Positions 25,054-34,762 of a stretch of 64,000 bases of DNA are shown one piece after another. Source of the DNA: Gammaproteobacteria bacterium (GTDB lineage: Bacteria > Pseudomonadota > Gammaproteobacteria > Ga0077536); the NCBI GenBank assembly GCA_021773835.1, contig JAJFJQ010000020.1, positions 1-64,000 of the forward strand, read 5' to 3'. The notes under the pieces are model-generated. The model worked only from the letters and a program-made list of their open reading frames with translations. It ran no database searches and was not told the DNA's origin. Position 1 is the first letter of the stretch. Every line of letters begins with the position of its first letter. The position numbers and the translations under genes were made by a program.

Positions 25054-26141
25054 GTTGGCAGCGCGATCGGTGCCGCGGATCCGAGTGCGTCGTTGACGGC
25101 CGGAATAACCGCATCTGCAAATAACTCGACCGAGTCCAGAACCGCAGGACCACTCATTCCGCCGCAGTCGACGTAGCAGATCAGCCTGTCGATGCCGCCA
25201 AGGTCGTGATGTGCCTGTAGGATCCGTGTCGCTACCTCGTCTGGGTCGCCGCATAGATCGGCCTCACGCGCGATATAGCGTTCCTTCGCAATGCGTCTAC
25301 TAACCTCAAGAACCCCGGCAGTTAACCCCTTATTCTCAGTTAGTGCTTTGGTGAATGCCCGATAGTTATCCCGATACGGATACCACGTATTCCGCGCGGC
25401 GTCGCCCGACGATTGGACGTAAACGTAGGCGACGGCGGAGACACTCATACCGGCCGGGTTGTGGCCACTGGCGCGGTAGGCTTCGCGATACACATCGGCA
25501 AGGCCGCGCATGTCCGCGAACTTCCCAACAACGGTCATTAGCATCAGCTTATAGCCGTTCTCGCCTGCATGACGAGCGTTGGCTTCATTCGATGCAGTGG
25601 CAATATTGATCGGTATGGAGCGACCGGAATAGGTCCGCGGTTGAAGCGCGGATTGTTTAATCGGTGCGCGGAAACGTCCCGCCCAGTCGATGTCGCCCTC
25701 ATCCCAAAGCGTCCGCAATAGTGCTAGATTTTCGGCTGATAGCGCTACCACGTCGTCCATATCTTGGCCGAAGAGATCGAAGGTGTGAGCGGTGTAGCCG
25801 CTGCCAAAACCAATTTCGGCGCGTCCCTTGCTCAATAAATCGAGGACAGCAAAATCTTCTGCTAGGCGTACAGGATCGTGATTGGGCAGGAGTGTCACGG
25901 CAGTGCCAAGCCGGATCTTCTCGGTACGCATCGCAATTGCAGCGAGTACCATTTGCGGTGATGAGCCGATGTAGTCACTGCAGTGATGTTCTCCAAGCCA
26001 CATCGCGCTGTATCCGTACTTCTCGGCGTGCGCGCCAAGCTCCACCCAAAAATGGTAGCGCTCGGCCTGTGTTTCGTTGTAATGACCGCTATGGGGATCC
26101 GGCAGGTGATCGCCGAGCGAGACAATGTCGAAGTGCATCAA
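25050..26141 (-). CDS. LLM class flavin-dependent oxidoreductase
   Basis: 363 residues, the length of luciferase alpha-like monooxygenases. YGYSAMWLGEHHCSDYIGSS, RLGTAVTLLPNHDPVRLAEDFAVLD, GRAEIGFGSGY and the C-terminal block match FMNH2-using members of the family. It would need reduced flavin from a separate reductase, which is not seen nearby. It is joined to the alpha/beta hydrolase by a four-base ATGA overlap, a pairing that suggests monooxygenation (possibly Baeyer-Villiger type) followed by ester hydrolysis; this is inference. Confidence 0.88.
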   Translation of the reverse strand: MMHFDIVSLGDHLPDPHSGHYNETQAERYHFWVELGAHAEKYGYSAMWLGEHHCSDYIGSSPQMVLAAIAMRTEKIRLGTAVTLLPNHDPVRLAEDFAVLDLLSKGRAEIGFGSGYTAHTFDLFGQDMDDVVALSAENLALLRTLWDEGDIDWAGRFRAPIKQSALQPRTYSGRSIPINIATASNEANARHAGENGYKLMLMTVVGKFADMRGLADVYREAYRASGHNPAGMSVSAVAYVYVQSSGDAARNTWYPYRDNYRAFTKALTENKGLTAGVLEVSRRIAKERYIAREADLCGDPDEVATRILQAHHDLGGIDRLICYVDCGGMSGPAVLDSVELFADAVIPAVNDALGSAAPIALPT

Positions 26142-26194
26142 ATGGATCCTATAGTTCTAATTATTCGAATCTTGATCGTAAGGTGGGAATGCTA

Positions 26195-26965
26195 CTAGTA
26201 CTGGACCCGTCGCGTAAAACCGCCATCTACAACAAGATTAGCACCGGTAATAAAGCTAGCCGCCGGGCTAGCGATAAACACAACCGCATTGGCAACTTCG
26301 GCTGGCGTGCCCATCCGCCCGAGCGGATTAAGCGCCAGCGCCTTGTCATAGATATCGGGTTGTTCACGTCTACGATCGCCCCACACGCCGCTATCAAAAT
26401 AGACCGTTCCCGGTGAAATTGTATTAGCTCGAACCTGTTTTGGCGCGGAAACGGTTGCAATATTCGAGATGTAATTTATTACAGCGGCCTTTATCGCGTT
26501 GTACGGTCGCGGTCCGCTAAAGGCCTCAAGCGCAGCGGTAGACGACACGGCAACAATCGACCCGCATTCCGAATTCTCAAGATGTGGCATCGCGGCCTCA
26601 ACCGTGCGCACAGTACCGAGCATGTCGATCTCCATACCGAGGCGCCAGCTGTCTTCGTCCGGCGCGCCGCTCAAGGCACTGACGTTGGCAATGGTGATAT
26701 CGAGTCCACCGAAATCGTCTGCGACGCTATTGATCCAGCTGCCTATTAGCGCTGTATTAGCGACATCGACCGCGGCACCAGTGACGCTCGTCCCGGCAGG
26801 ACTCAGCTTCTGCAAAGCTGCTACCCGCTCGGCGACTTCGTCCGCGTTGCGCGCGCACAGCGCCACCGAGCAGCCTTCGGTGACCAGTTGTTCCGTTATC
26901 GCGCGCCCGATCCCACGCGTTCCACCGGTGACGATGGCGCGCTTTCCAGTTAGTCCTAAATCCAC
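26195..26965 (-). CDS. Short-chain dehydrogenase/reductase (SDR)
   Basis: 256 residues with a GTG start at 26965; AAGGAG nine bases upstream decides it. TGGTRGIG is the cofactor loop, ALCARN after strand 2 suggests NADP(H), and the active-site Ser/Tyr/Lys lie in VAVSSTAAL and PYNAIKAAV (the Tyr is in GPRPYNAIK). The C-terminal FITGANLVVDGGFTRRVQY is typical of FabG-like members. It is 53 bases from the LLM gene on the same strand, likely in one operon with it and the hydrolase. Confidence 0.88.
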   Translation of the reverse strand: MDLGLTGKRAIVTGGTRGIGRAITEQLVTEGCSVALCARNADEVAERVAALQKLSPAGTSVTGAAVDVANTALIGSWINSVADDFGGLDITIANVSALSGAPDEDSWRLGMEIDMLGTVRTVEAAMPHLENSECGSIVAVSSTAALEAFSGPRPYNAIKAAVINYISNIATVSAPKQVRANTISPGTVYFDSGVWGDRRREQPDIYDKALALNPLGRMGTPAEVANAVVFIASPAASFITGANLVVDGGFTRRVQY

Positions 26966-27074
26966 GGCAATGTTCTCCTTTCAGAAATGAGCTTACGAAG
27001 TCTAAACATCTAGAGTTGCGGCTTGCGTGCCGTCCGTCGGCTGTCGAATCGGGTCGACGGATCCGAGATGATTA

Positions 27075-27542
27075 TCAGCTGGAGTTCTCAACTACCATAT
27101 CATCGAGTAAATTCAAGAACTCCTCTGTATGGCTTAGTCCTCCCGGAGACGTCCTCCAGGCAGCGAACACCGGTAAGTTCACCAGTTGAGGCAATACTGA
27201 TCGACGGGCCTCCCAGTTACCATGCTCGAGGTATCCCGCCTGATATTGATGATATCGACTTTCACTTTCGGTCATCACGATGTTGTAGAGTATGATCCCT
27301 TTACGGGCTTCCGCGCCGCTGCTAAACGGCGCTCCGGTTAAGACGTTATTCCAGGTTTCTGCATGAGTAGCAAAGTCGGCTGCCAATGCAATCTCAGTGT
27401 TCATCGCTGTCTGCAACGTTGCTGCGCGCGCTTCGCGGTTGCTCGATGAGATCTGAACGCCAACAAAAATCAAAGAAGCTACGATTGCAAACATCCCGAC
27501 TATCTCGGACATCATTGCGATATTTGCCAAGTTCCACTCCAT
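27075..27542 (-). CDS. Small membrane-anchored protein, unknown function
   Basis: 155 residues: one N-terminal membrane span (about residues 8-30, MSEIVGMFAIVASLIFVGVQI), then a soluble helical domain beginning with S-S-S-N-R-E-A. This N-terminal pattern, E-x-x-G-x-x-x-V-x-x-x-F/Y-x-x-x-Q-I, recurs in the partial gene at 63570, so the window has two members of one family. GGAG lies nine bases before the ATG. I do not know a function; family members are common and often misread as transporters' parts. Gap to the SDR is 109 bases. Confidence 0.65.
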   Translation of the reverse strand: MEWNLANIAMMSEIVGMFAIVASLIFVGVQISSSNREARAATLQTAMNTEIALAADFATHAETWNNVLTGAPFSSGAEARKGIILYNIVMTESESRYHQYQAGYLEHGNWEARRSVLPQLVNLPVFAAWRTSPGGLSHTEEFLNLLDDMVVENSS

Positions 27543-27621
27543 AGTATTCTCCGCTAACGCTGGTTTCAGCGTACTATGCGCAGTTCAATCGTGGCGAACA
27601 AGTCTGAAATACGGAGTTGTT

Positions 27622-28233
27622 TTGAAGTATTTATTCTCAATTCTAGTTATCGGGGTTGGTTCACTGTTGCCGGACCACACGTTTGGTGACACACACCCCT
27701 TGATCGATCTTCGCGGGTTTTGGGTGATCGATGAAGCGCAATCAGAGACGTTCGAAGAGCACCTTAGTAAATTCGGCAGGCGACCCGGAGCGACAATCAA
27801 ATATAGTGTTAGCGGCCGAAGTTCCGGCATACGCGGCAGAGGACCGGCACCTCCCCCATACAAACGCAGTGCCGACGAAAGATTCGCCGGGATCGAACAG
27901 ATCCTGAGGGCCAGGGCCTTACACATCGATGGCTACGGCGATGTCGCGCTAACCTACGACGGGAAACTCACTCGCTTCCTCGCCCCAAATCCCGCCGGGC
28001 GAGTATTTTCTTCTAGCGGTAAAGAGCTTGTCGGCGATGAATTCGGACGCTCGCTCAGTTACTGGGACGAGACCGTACTGGTCGTTGAAACCACCACCGC
28101 ATGGGGACTGGAATTGGTCGAGCGGTTTCGCCAGACGAACGAGGCAAATTCGTTGGTGGTGTCGGTCTCCGTCGGTCTTCCCGGTCGCGATGCCGTGGAA
28201 TGGGTCCGCGTGTACGACCGAAGTCGGAATTGA
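27622..28233 (+). CDS. Secreted protein, unknown function (TTG start)
   Basis: 203 residues starting with TTG at 27622, supported by CGGAG five bases upstream and a signal peptide that begins at once (KYLFSILVIGVGSLL, cleavage near TFG-D). The mature protein has DLRGFWVIDEAQSETFEEHL, a Gly/Pro/Arg-rich stretch (about residues 65-80), and repeated beta-like segments (GYGDVALTYDGKLTRFL; WDETVLVVETTTAWG). The VLVVETT...ERFR pattern recalls small secreted proteins found near alcohol or fatty acid catabolic genes, but I cannot name a function. Ends four bases before the stop of the convergent SDR. Confidence 0.65.
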   Translation: MKYLFSILVIGVGSLLPDHTFGDTHPLIDLRGFWVIDEAQSETFEEHLSKFGRRPGATIKYSVSGRSSGIRGRGPAPPPYKRSADERFAGIEQILRARALHIDGYGDVALTYDGKLTRFLAPNPAGRVFSSSGKELVGDEFGRSLSYWDETVLVVETTTAWGLELVERFRQTNEANSLVVSVSVGLPGRDAVEWVRVYDRSRN

Positions 28234-28237
28234 TTAA

Positions 28238-28999
28238 TCATCTCGCCGTATAGCCGCCATCGATCGTCAGCGTGTGACCGTTCGTAAATGATGATCGATC
28301 GGAGAAAAGCCACACCACCGCTTCGGCGATCTCCTCTGCCTGCCCGAAGCGTCCTTGCGGGTGTTTGCGTAATAAGCGTTCGCGGAGGCCGCCGGTATCT
28401 TGTTGGAGTACAGCCGCCATTGGTGTCTCGATCACCCCGGGGCACACGGCATTGACGCGAATATTGTGTCGCGCATACTCGAGCGCCGCGGACTTGGTCA
28501 GTCCGACTACCGCGTGTTTCGTCGCCGAGTAAGCGGCACCGCCACGCCAGCCGACTAGACCGGCGACTGAAGCTGTATTGACAATCGTGCCGCCACCGCG
28601 GGGTAGCATCTCCTGAATTTCTCGCCGCAGGCAAGACCACACCCCGGTGAGATTGATACCGATAATTTTCTCCCACTCCGCATCTGTCGTATCGGCAATG
28701 AAACGATCATCGCCGGCGACACCGGCATTGTTGAACGCACAATTGATTCGCCCGTAGCGTGCGATGACCGCGTCAATGCCCGCGTTAACCGAATCGACAG
28801 CGGCGACGTCCATTGCGCAAAACATCGCATCTCCGTCCCGCGATGTGATCTCATCGACTACCCTCGTGCCGGCTTCCTCGTTACGGTCGCAAACCGCCAC
28901 GCTCGCACCTTCTTCTACTAAGGCGAATGCACAGGCGCGACCGATGCCGCTCGCACCGCCGGTCACTAGCGCGATCTTATTGTTTAGAAGTTTTTCCAT
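28238..28999 (-). CDS. Short-chain dehydrogenase/reductase (SDR)
   Basis: 253 residues from the ATG at 28999, with GGAGACG upstream; seven extra residues in the longer frame lack family match. TGGASGIG cofactor loop, VCDRNEE (Asp after strand 2, so NAD-preferring), NNAG, Ser in VNTASVAG, and YSATKHAV for the Tyr/Lys pair. GHTLTIDGGYTAR at the end. Likely a 2-oxo/hydroxyacyl dehydrogenase-type SDR. It stands alone between the small secreted protein and the repair genes. Confidence 0.88.
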   Translation of the reverse strand: MEKLLNNKIALVTGGASGIGRACAFALVEEGASVAVCDRNEEAGTRVVDEITSRDGDAMFCAMDVAAVDSVNAGIDAVIARYGRINCAFNNAGVAGDDRFIADTTDAEWEKIIGINLTGVWSCLRREIQEMLPRGGGTIVNTASVAGLVGWRGGAAYSATKHAVVGLTKSAALEYARHNIRVNAVCPGVIETPMAAVLQQDTGGLRERLLRKHPQGRFGQAEEIAEAVVWLFSDRSSFTNGHTLTIDGGYTAR

Positions 29000-29047
29000 C
29001 GATATCGTCTCCGTTGGCATTTTGTTTTGGATTTGATGGCTTAGTCT

Positions 29048-29662
29048 TTAGGGGACGCCGTCGATGATTTGCCACATGTAATAGGCAAGGTACGATCGAT
29101 TTGGCGAAAAGCGCATAACGATATCGTCCATTTTTCGCACTTGTCTTGCGTTTAGGTAGCTGCGGAAGGTACGGGCAACAGCGAGGTCCCCGACTGGCCA
29201 AATATCCGGGTCACCAAAATAAAACATCAACGCAATGTCGACCGTCCATTGTCCGACACCGTGTAAGTCGAGCAGCATCGCCGAGCGAGTGTCGAAATCC
29301 ATTTTCCGTAGTCGAGCCGGCGCTAATAGGCCTTGTTTATGGGCTTCATTTATTGCCAATAGTGCCTTGGTTTTGTTACCTGAGGCGCCACAAGCGCGAA
29401 GCGCGTCCGCGTTCTGTGGACAAAAATATTGTGGAATACGCTGATCTGCTTGTCTGGCGGCGGCTTTAATCCGCGACCAAATAGTGTGTGCTGCTTTGGT
29501 CGAGAGCTGCTGCCCGATGATAACTCGAGCTAAAAAATGCGGGAGACCTAGATGTTTGCGGCTTGGGATCTCGAGCGGACCGAGTCGCCGCATGTGCAAT
29601 TGCAGATCGGGTGAGAAATCGCCGGCCAATTTAAGAAATTCTCGATGGAGTTTTGGTGTCAT
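29048..29662 (-). CDS. DNA-3-methyladenine glycosylase, AlkA-like HhH-GPD protein
   Basis: 204 residues, the length of the short AlkA-type glycosylases that lack the N-terminal domain. The helix-hairpin-helix LHGVGQWTVDIALMF and the catalytic Asp in WPVGDLAVARTF are clear; LARVIIGQQLSTKAAHTIW is the preceding helix motif. It would remove alkylated purines from DNA, starting base excision repair. Its ATG overlaps the stop of dinB by four bases (ATGA), so the two are translated together. Confidence 0.9.
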   Translation of the reverse strand: MTPKLHREFLKLAGDFSPDLQLHMRRLGPLEIPSRKHLGLPHFLARVIIGQQLSTKAAHTIWSRIKAAARQADQRIPQYFCPQNADALRACGASGNKTKALLAINEAHKQGLLAPARLRKMDFDTRSAMLLDLHGVGQWTVDIALMFYFGDPDIWPVGDLAVARTFRSYLNARQVRKMDDIVMRFSPNRSYLAYYMWQIIDGVP

Positions 29663-30738
29663 AAGTCGTCAAACAGTTCCGGTTGGATGGACCCTTCATC
29701 AGCATCGACGAAGTTCGACAGCCCAACGCCTACCAATCGATAGCGGGTCGTGGCGGGTAAGTCTATTCGCTCGAGTAGTTGCAATGCCAAGGTACTTAGG
29801 TCCTCTAGTGAGCTTGGATGGACTGTTGGAGTATGGCTACGGGTAATGTTTTGAAAATCGCTGGTCTTTAACTTTAGCACCACCGTGCGTCCGATGCGGT
29901 CGGACTTAGTCGCATGGATCCAAGTTCGTTCGGCCGCTGATTGCGTTGGTACAGTAAGTTCACTCAAGCTCAAATCGGTTTCGAAGGTCTGCTCGGAGGA
30001 AATAGATTTTCGTGGCCGATCCGGCCGAACCTCGTTGTTATCGATACCTCGTGCGAGGTTGTATAGGCGGGTGCCGAAACGACCGAATTGCGCTTCGAGC
30101 TCGCGTATATCGAATTGCAGCAGATCACTAACAGCAGCCACGCCCATGCCGCTCAGCGTCGATTGGGTCGCTTTCCCGACCCCTGGAAGTTTCTTGACCG
30201 GTAGGTCCTTGAGAAATGCCTCAATCTGATGTGGGCGGACCACAAAAATCCCATTTGGTTTGCGCCAATCGGACGCTATCTTGGCGAGAAATTTGTTTGG
30301 TGCAACCCCGGCCGATGCGGTCAGTGCGGTACGTTCATGGATCTGTGTTCTGATAGTCTCAGCAACCTCCGTCGCACTGGCCAGACCTGTTTTGTTCGTC
30401 GTGACATCGAGATAGGCTTCATCGAGCGATAATGGTTCGACAAGGTCGGTGTGGGACACAAATATCTCGCGGATCTGATTCGATACCGCGCGGTAGCGGG
30501 TAAAGTCGGGTGGCAAAAAGATCGCATCAGGGCACATTTTCTCTGCGCGTAGGGCCGGCATCGCCGATCGGATCCCGTAGCGGCGAGCCTCATAGGAGGC
30601 GGCACAGACGACCGAGCGTTGGCCGCGCCACGCGACCACGACGGGCTTGCCCTTTAGCTCCGGCTGGTCGCGTTGCTCGACCGATGCGTAGAACGCATCC
30701 ATGTCGATGTGCACTATCTTTCGTATGACTGGTTCCAC
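29659..30738 (-). CDS. dinB: DNA polymerase IV (Y family)
   Basis: 359 residues with a GTG start at 30738. RKIVHIDMDAFYASVEQRDQ is the N-terminal palm motif with the metal Asp; SLDEAYLDVT carries the second acidic pair; GVAPNKFLAKIASDWRKPNG and LPGVGKATQ (helix-hairpin-helix) follow, then the little-finger domain. Performs error-prone lesion bypass in the cytoplasm. A QxxLF-like clamp-binding end (IQPELFDDL) is present at the C-terminus. No SOS box was identified in the short space upstream. Operon with the AlkA-like gene. Confidence 0.95.
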   Translation of the reverse strand: MEPVIRKIVHIDMDAFYASVEQRDQPELKGKPVVVAWRGQRSVVCAASYEARRYGIRSAMPALRAEKMCPDAIFLPPDFTRYRAVSNQIREIFVSHTDLVEPLSLDEAYLDVTTNKTGLASATEVAETIRTQIHERTALTASAGVAPNKFLAKIASDWRKPNGIFVVRPHQIEAFLKDLPVKKLPGVGKATQSTLSGMGVAAVSDLLQFDIRELEAQFGRFGTRLYNLARGIDNNEVRPDRPRKSISSEQTFETDLSLSELTVPTQSAAERTWIHATKSDRIGRTVVLKLKTSDFQNITRSHTPTVHPSSLEDLSTLALQLLERIDLPATTRYRLVGVGLSNFVDADEGSIQPELFDDL

Positions 30739-30831
30739 GGCGTGTTATCCACGGTGTCTTGGTCGGAGCGGCACAATCCCTGCATTTATTGCTATGATAA
30801 ATTCATCATCATAAGCGGAAGGACCGCCCCC

Positions 30832-31713
30832 ATGTCTAAAGTTACAGGCTTAGGTTACCTCGGCGCTACCGTCACCGATCCCGAATCCTGGCACCAACTG
30901 CTGTGTACGCTATACGGCCTAGAGCGGCGTGGCGACTCACCAGATGGCATGCACCAGTACCGCCTGGACGAGCAGCATCATCGCCTTACCTTATACGAAG
31001 GCGCGGAAGATAAACTCGCGCACGTCGGTTGGGAAGTCGATACACGCGAAGACCTGAGAATGATGGCCGCACACCTGTCGGAAAATGGTATCGAGGTCGA
31101 GGCCGGTGAGCCTGCGCTTTGCGAAGAGCGGGCAGTAATGGAAATGATCATATGCAATGCCCCGGATGGCGTGCGTACGGAAATATTTTTCGGTCCGAAA
31201 CAGGACGCCATGCCGTTTACCCCAGCCCACGGCATGGACGGTTACAACACAGGCGATCTCGGGCTTGGCCATATCGTATTGGCGAGCGATGACCCCGATA
31301 CAACGGTTAAATGGTACCGCGAGATGCTCGGGTTTAGTCTCTCCGACTACATTTTCTGGGACGATATTGAAGCGACGTTTCTACACTGTAACCCGAGACA
31401 TCACAGTCTCGCCTTTACCAACCCCATCGGCCCGTTAAAGGGCGGCGATCTGAATCACCTCATGCTCGAGTCTAAGTCGATGGATGACGTCGGGCGCGGT
31501 TACGATATCGCGCTAGCAAATAATGTCCCGCTTGCGATGACTCTGGGGCGACATACCAACGACCTAACAACGTCGTTCTACGTCTACACGCCATCAGGGT
31601 GGTGGATCGAATACGGTTATGGCGGCGCGCTAATTGATGACGCAACCTGGGAGCCGAAGTTTTATAACGCGCCGAAACTGTGGGGCCATGAAATGCAGCC
31701 GCCACCAGAGTAG
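30832..31713 (+). CDS. Type I extradiol dioxygenase (biphenyl-2,3-diol 1,2-dioxygenase-like)
   Basis: 293 residues from the ATG at 30832 (the frame upstream to 30673 covers the dinB start). Two vicinal-oxygen-chelate modules: residues 1-130 and 140-285. The iron ligands of BphC-type enzymes are conserved in the second module: His in LGHIVLAS, His in LNHLMLES and Glu in WWIEYGYG. LGYLGATVTD at the N-terminus is also typical. It would cleave a catechol-type ring next to the hydroxyls. GGAAGGACC precedes the ATG. Convergent with, and separated by repeat units from, the aminophenol-type dioxygenase genes. Confidence 0.88.
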   Translation: MSKVTGLGYLGATVTDPESWHQLLCTLYGLERRGDSPDGMHQYRLDEQHHRLTLYEGAEDKLAHVGWEVDTREDLRMMAAHLSENGIEVEAGEPALCEERAVMEMIICNAPDGVRTEIFFGPKQDAMPFTPAHGMDGYNTGDLGLGHIVLASDDPDTTVKWYREMLGFSLSDYIFWDDIEATFLHCNPRHHSLAFTNPIGPLKGGDLNHLMLESKSMDDVGRGYDIALANNVPLAMTLGRHTNDLTTSFYVYTPSGWWIEYGYGGALIDDATWEPKFYNAPKLWGHEMQPPPE

Positions 31714-31727
31714 ATCAAGGGCTGCCC

Positions 31728-31792
31728 GTCATTCGGCCGTATTTTTCGGTCGTGTCGCCGCAATAGATACCGGATAAAGTCCGGTATGACGA
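31728..31792. repeat. REP-like intergenic unit A
   Basis: Starts GTCATTC and ends with an 8-bp hairpin, ATACCGGA / TCCGGTAT (31767-31787), then GACGA. Its last 27 bases match unit B at 24 of 27 positions. Lies between convergent genes; such hairpin repeats are common intergenic elements in proteobacteria. Confidence 0.6.
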
Positions 31793-31811
31793 GAGTTATA
31801 CAAACATCGTC

Positions 31812-31898
31812 GTCATTGCCGCGAACGCCGCAATCCATTGGGCCATTAATCTGGCTTGTGCAAAGTGAGTGGATACCAGATCAAGTCCGGCATGACGA
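31812..31898. repeat. REP-like intergenic unit B
   Basis: Starts GTCATTG and ends with a degenerate copy (31872-31898) of the hairpin of unit A, with three substitutions that weaken the stem. Also contains a GCCGCAAT segment shared with unit A. Confidence 0.55.
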
Positions 31899-31906
31899 AG
31901 TGCTGA

Positions 31907-32722
31907 CTATTTAAGTTGAAACTCCACCACCGCACCGCCAGCACCGTAAAGCGGCCCGTAATGATGCACCGTTGCACCGGCGAATTCGCCACCGATCCCG
32001 CCCAAAATAAACGCAAAGTGTTTAAAACCCATATCGGCTCGCGCTTGCGCTGCATAATCAGGGCAGGACTGACTCAAGGAATCAATATCTCCAACTTCCA
32101 TCAGTCCTAGGATGCGTTTGTTCCATTCGTCTTCAGCTGAATTCGCGAGATGGTCATCTGCGATATCGATCACGTGGCGGAAAAATGACCCGGACAGTCC
32201 GCCGATCCCTACTATCGCAACGCGACGGCCGAGCTCATCGGCTTGTTCGCGCACGACTCGTCCGAGATTCTCCGTAATACCCCAATCGTGGTAGAGATTA
32301 TTGGCCGTGACGACAGATTTGAACTTCTTTTCCGGGTCGAGAAAATTCGAACCCACGATGGTGCCCGTATCCACCGGAAACTGATCATAATCCACACCCT
32401 TCGAGCGGATCCCATATCCGTCGGTTGCCGCAATCGCCGCCTCGGTCAGTTCGATGTCAGTTCGCATGTCGAACGGTAGTTCGCCATACTCGTGCCAATT
32501 CTCATCGACGTGTAAGCCGACGGGATTCGGTCGCATCTGCCAGAGTTGATCGAGTACTGCGATCCACTGCGTCGAATAGATGGCGATTGTGTCAGGTTTT
32601 GATGCGGCGAGCGCCGTGCCCGCCTGCTTTAGCGCCGCCGCCATCGCTCCCCACGGTGGATTGTCGGATTGCACGTAGGGAAGAGGTGATCCCGGAATGA
32701 GAAATGCAGATACTACCGTCAT
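31907..32722 (-). CDS. Aminophenol 1,6-dioxygenase-type alpha subunit (non-catalytic LigB-like)
   Basis: 271 residues of the class III extradiol dioxygenase (LigB) fold. The start (VVSAFLIPGSPLPYV) and the segment AIYSTQWIAVLDQLW, WHEYGELPFDM resemble the alpha subunit of 2-aminophenol or 2-amino-5-chlorophenol 1,6-dioxygenase. Where the catalytic subunit has metal His (HPPH; SPHW), this protein has SPLP and STQW (residues 50-53), so it should not bind iron and serves as partner of the subunit encoded just upstream (12-base gap). AGGACG precedes the ATG. Last gene of a six-gene operon. Confidence 0.82.
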   Translation of the reverse strand: MTVVSAFLIPGSPLPYVQSDNPPWGAMAAALKQAGTALAASKPDTIAIYSTQWIAVLDQLWQMRPNPVGLHVDENWHEYGELPFDMRTDIELTEAAIAATDGYGIRSKGVDYDQFPVDTGTIVGSNFLDPEKKFKSVVTANNLYHDWGITENLGRVVREQADELGRRVAIVGIGGLSGSFFRHVIDIADDHLANSAEDEWNKRILGLMEVGDIDSLSQSCPDYAAQARADMGFKHFAFILGGIGGEFAGATVHHYGPLYGAGGAVVEFQLK

Positions 32723-32734
32723 CTGATTCGCGTC

Positions 32735-33652
<918 letters not shown>

Positions 33653-33704
33653 TCACAATACCTGGTTACCACCATTGTAGCCGACGTATTCTTCCGTCGC
33701 GCCA

Positions 33705-34691
33705 CTATCTGATCGCGAAGGGCCGCACCGGCGACCCAGTTGCGCCTTTGAGCGGTATCGTGCTGACGACAAACGCGAATGCGTAGACCTTGGCATCGAT
33801 GAGACGATCAAAATCCAGATTCTCAATAATGTAGATCCCGTTTTCGACGAGGAATTTTTGATGATTTGGGGCAAACAGCTTTGGATCCGGCCCTGGGATC
33901 GCTTCTACCGACCAGTTGTCAGTGCCGACCAACAACACGTGTTGCGCGACCACCCAATCCCCAGCCGCATCCGACAGACCCGGCGCGCAACTATTGAATT
34001 TGTCATTATCGACTTTCCAGTATCGACCCCAACCGGTGTGATAGAACAACGCGTCGCCCGCTTCGATAACGTTCTCTGTTAGCCCTTGGCGCTTGAGTGC
34101 GGCCACTAGATCGTCGACCGAAATCTCCTCGCCGCAGTTCAAAGTGCGACCGCGCAGCGCAGCGATATCGATCAAGATCCCGCGGGTGAAGATGGGCGTC
34201 ACTTTTTCAACGCCGAGCTTGCTAAATCCTCGGCCGCTTCCGATCGCTGCGTGGGTGTGGCCGTTGTAATAACGGATCTTGTTAAGGTCGCCTCCGGGTC
34301 CAAGATCCGTTCCCATATGGCTTAAGGCATCGAACTGGGTGCCGTCTTGGGTCAGATGACCGGACACATAGTCTTCATTCCAGAGTAATTTGTTTTCACC
34401 CAATGGTCCCCACGATGGTGCCCCCGGCACCGACAAGGTGTATTTGCGCGGCTTCGGGGTAAGACTAAACAAGGGCATTTCTTCTTCGAACACCCGGCCC
34501 ATGTCATAAATGACACCGGTCTTGATCAGCGATGCTGCGGCAAGTGTCTTTGCAGGGCTAAGGTGGTTTAAGGCGCCGCGTTCATCGTCCGCACCCCACT
34601 TCGATGGCCACCATTTCGATGGCAAATAGTCGTTGGCCTCAGCGGCGTTTAGACAGAGAACGAACAGTAGTGGCAGCGATCGATACGACAT
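33705..34691 (-). CDS. Cyclase family hydrolase, exported
   Basis: 328 residues with a short signal peptide (YRSLPLLFVLCLNAAEA). The metal-site motif of the cyclase/kynurenine formamidase superfamily is present as a variant, DGTQFDALSHMG, in place of HTGTHxDxPxH. DERGALNHLSPAKTLAAASL and YHTGWGRYW are also typical of the larger secreted or periplasmic members. It hydrolyses an amide or lactone by analogy. AAGGACAC precedes the ATG. Sits between the alcohol dehydrogenase and the dioxygenase genes. Confidence 0.82.
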   Translation of the reverse strand: MSYRSLPLLFVLCLNAAEANDYLPSKWWPSKWGADDERGALNHLSPAKTLAAASLIKTGVIYDMGRVFEEEMPLFSLTPKPRKYTLSVPGAPSWGPLGENKLLWNEDYVSGHLTQDGTQFDALSHMGTDLGPGGDLNKIRYYNGHTHAAIGSGRGFSKLGVEKVTPIFTRGILIDIAALRGRTLNCGEEISVDDLVAALKRQGLTENVIEAGDALFYHTGWGRYWKVDNDKFNSCAPGLSDAAGDWVVAQHVLLVGTDNWSVEAIPGPDPKLFAPNHQKFLVENGIYIIENLDFDRLIDAKVYAFAFVVSTIPLKGATGSPVRPFAIR

Positions 34692-34762
34692 TTGACGGTG
34701 TCCTTGTGATTGGATTGCTCAGACGCGTCCGATATTGTTTCATCCCTACCGCGCGATGGCAC

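Noticed and set aside
25054-25254. Longer N-terminus for the hydrolase at 23875
   Set aside because: The extra residues are Arg-rich read-through of the luciferase-like gene in another frame; the ATG at 25053 overlaps that gene's stop as expected for coupled genes.
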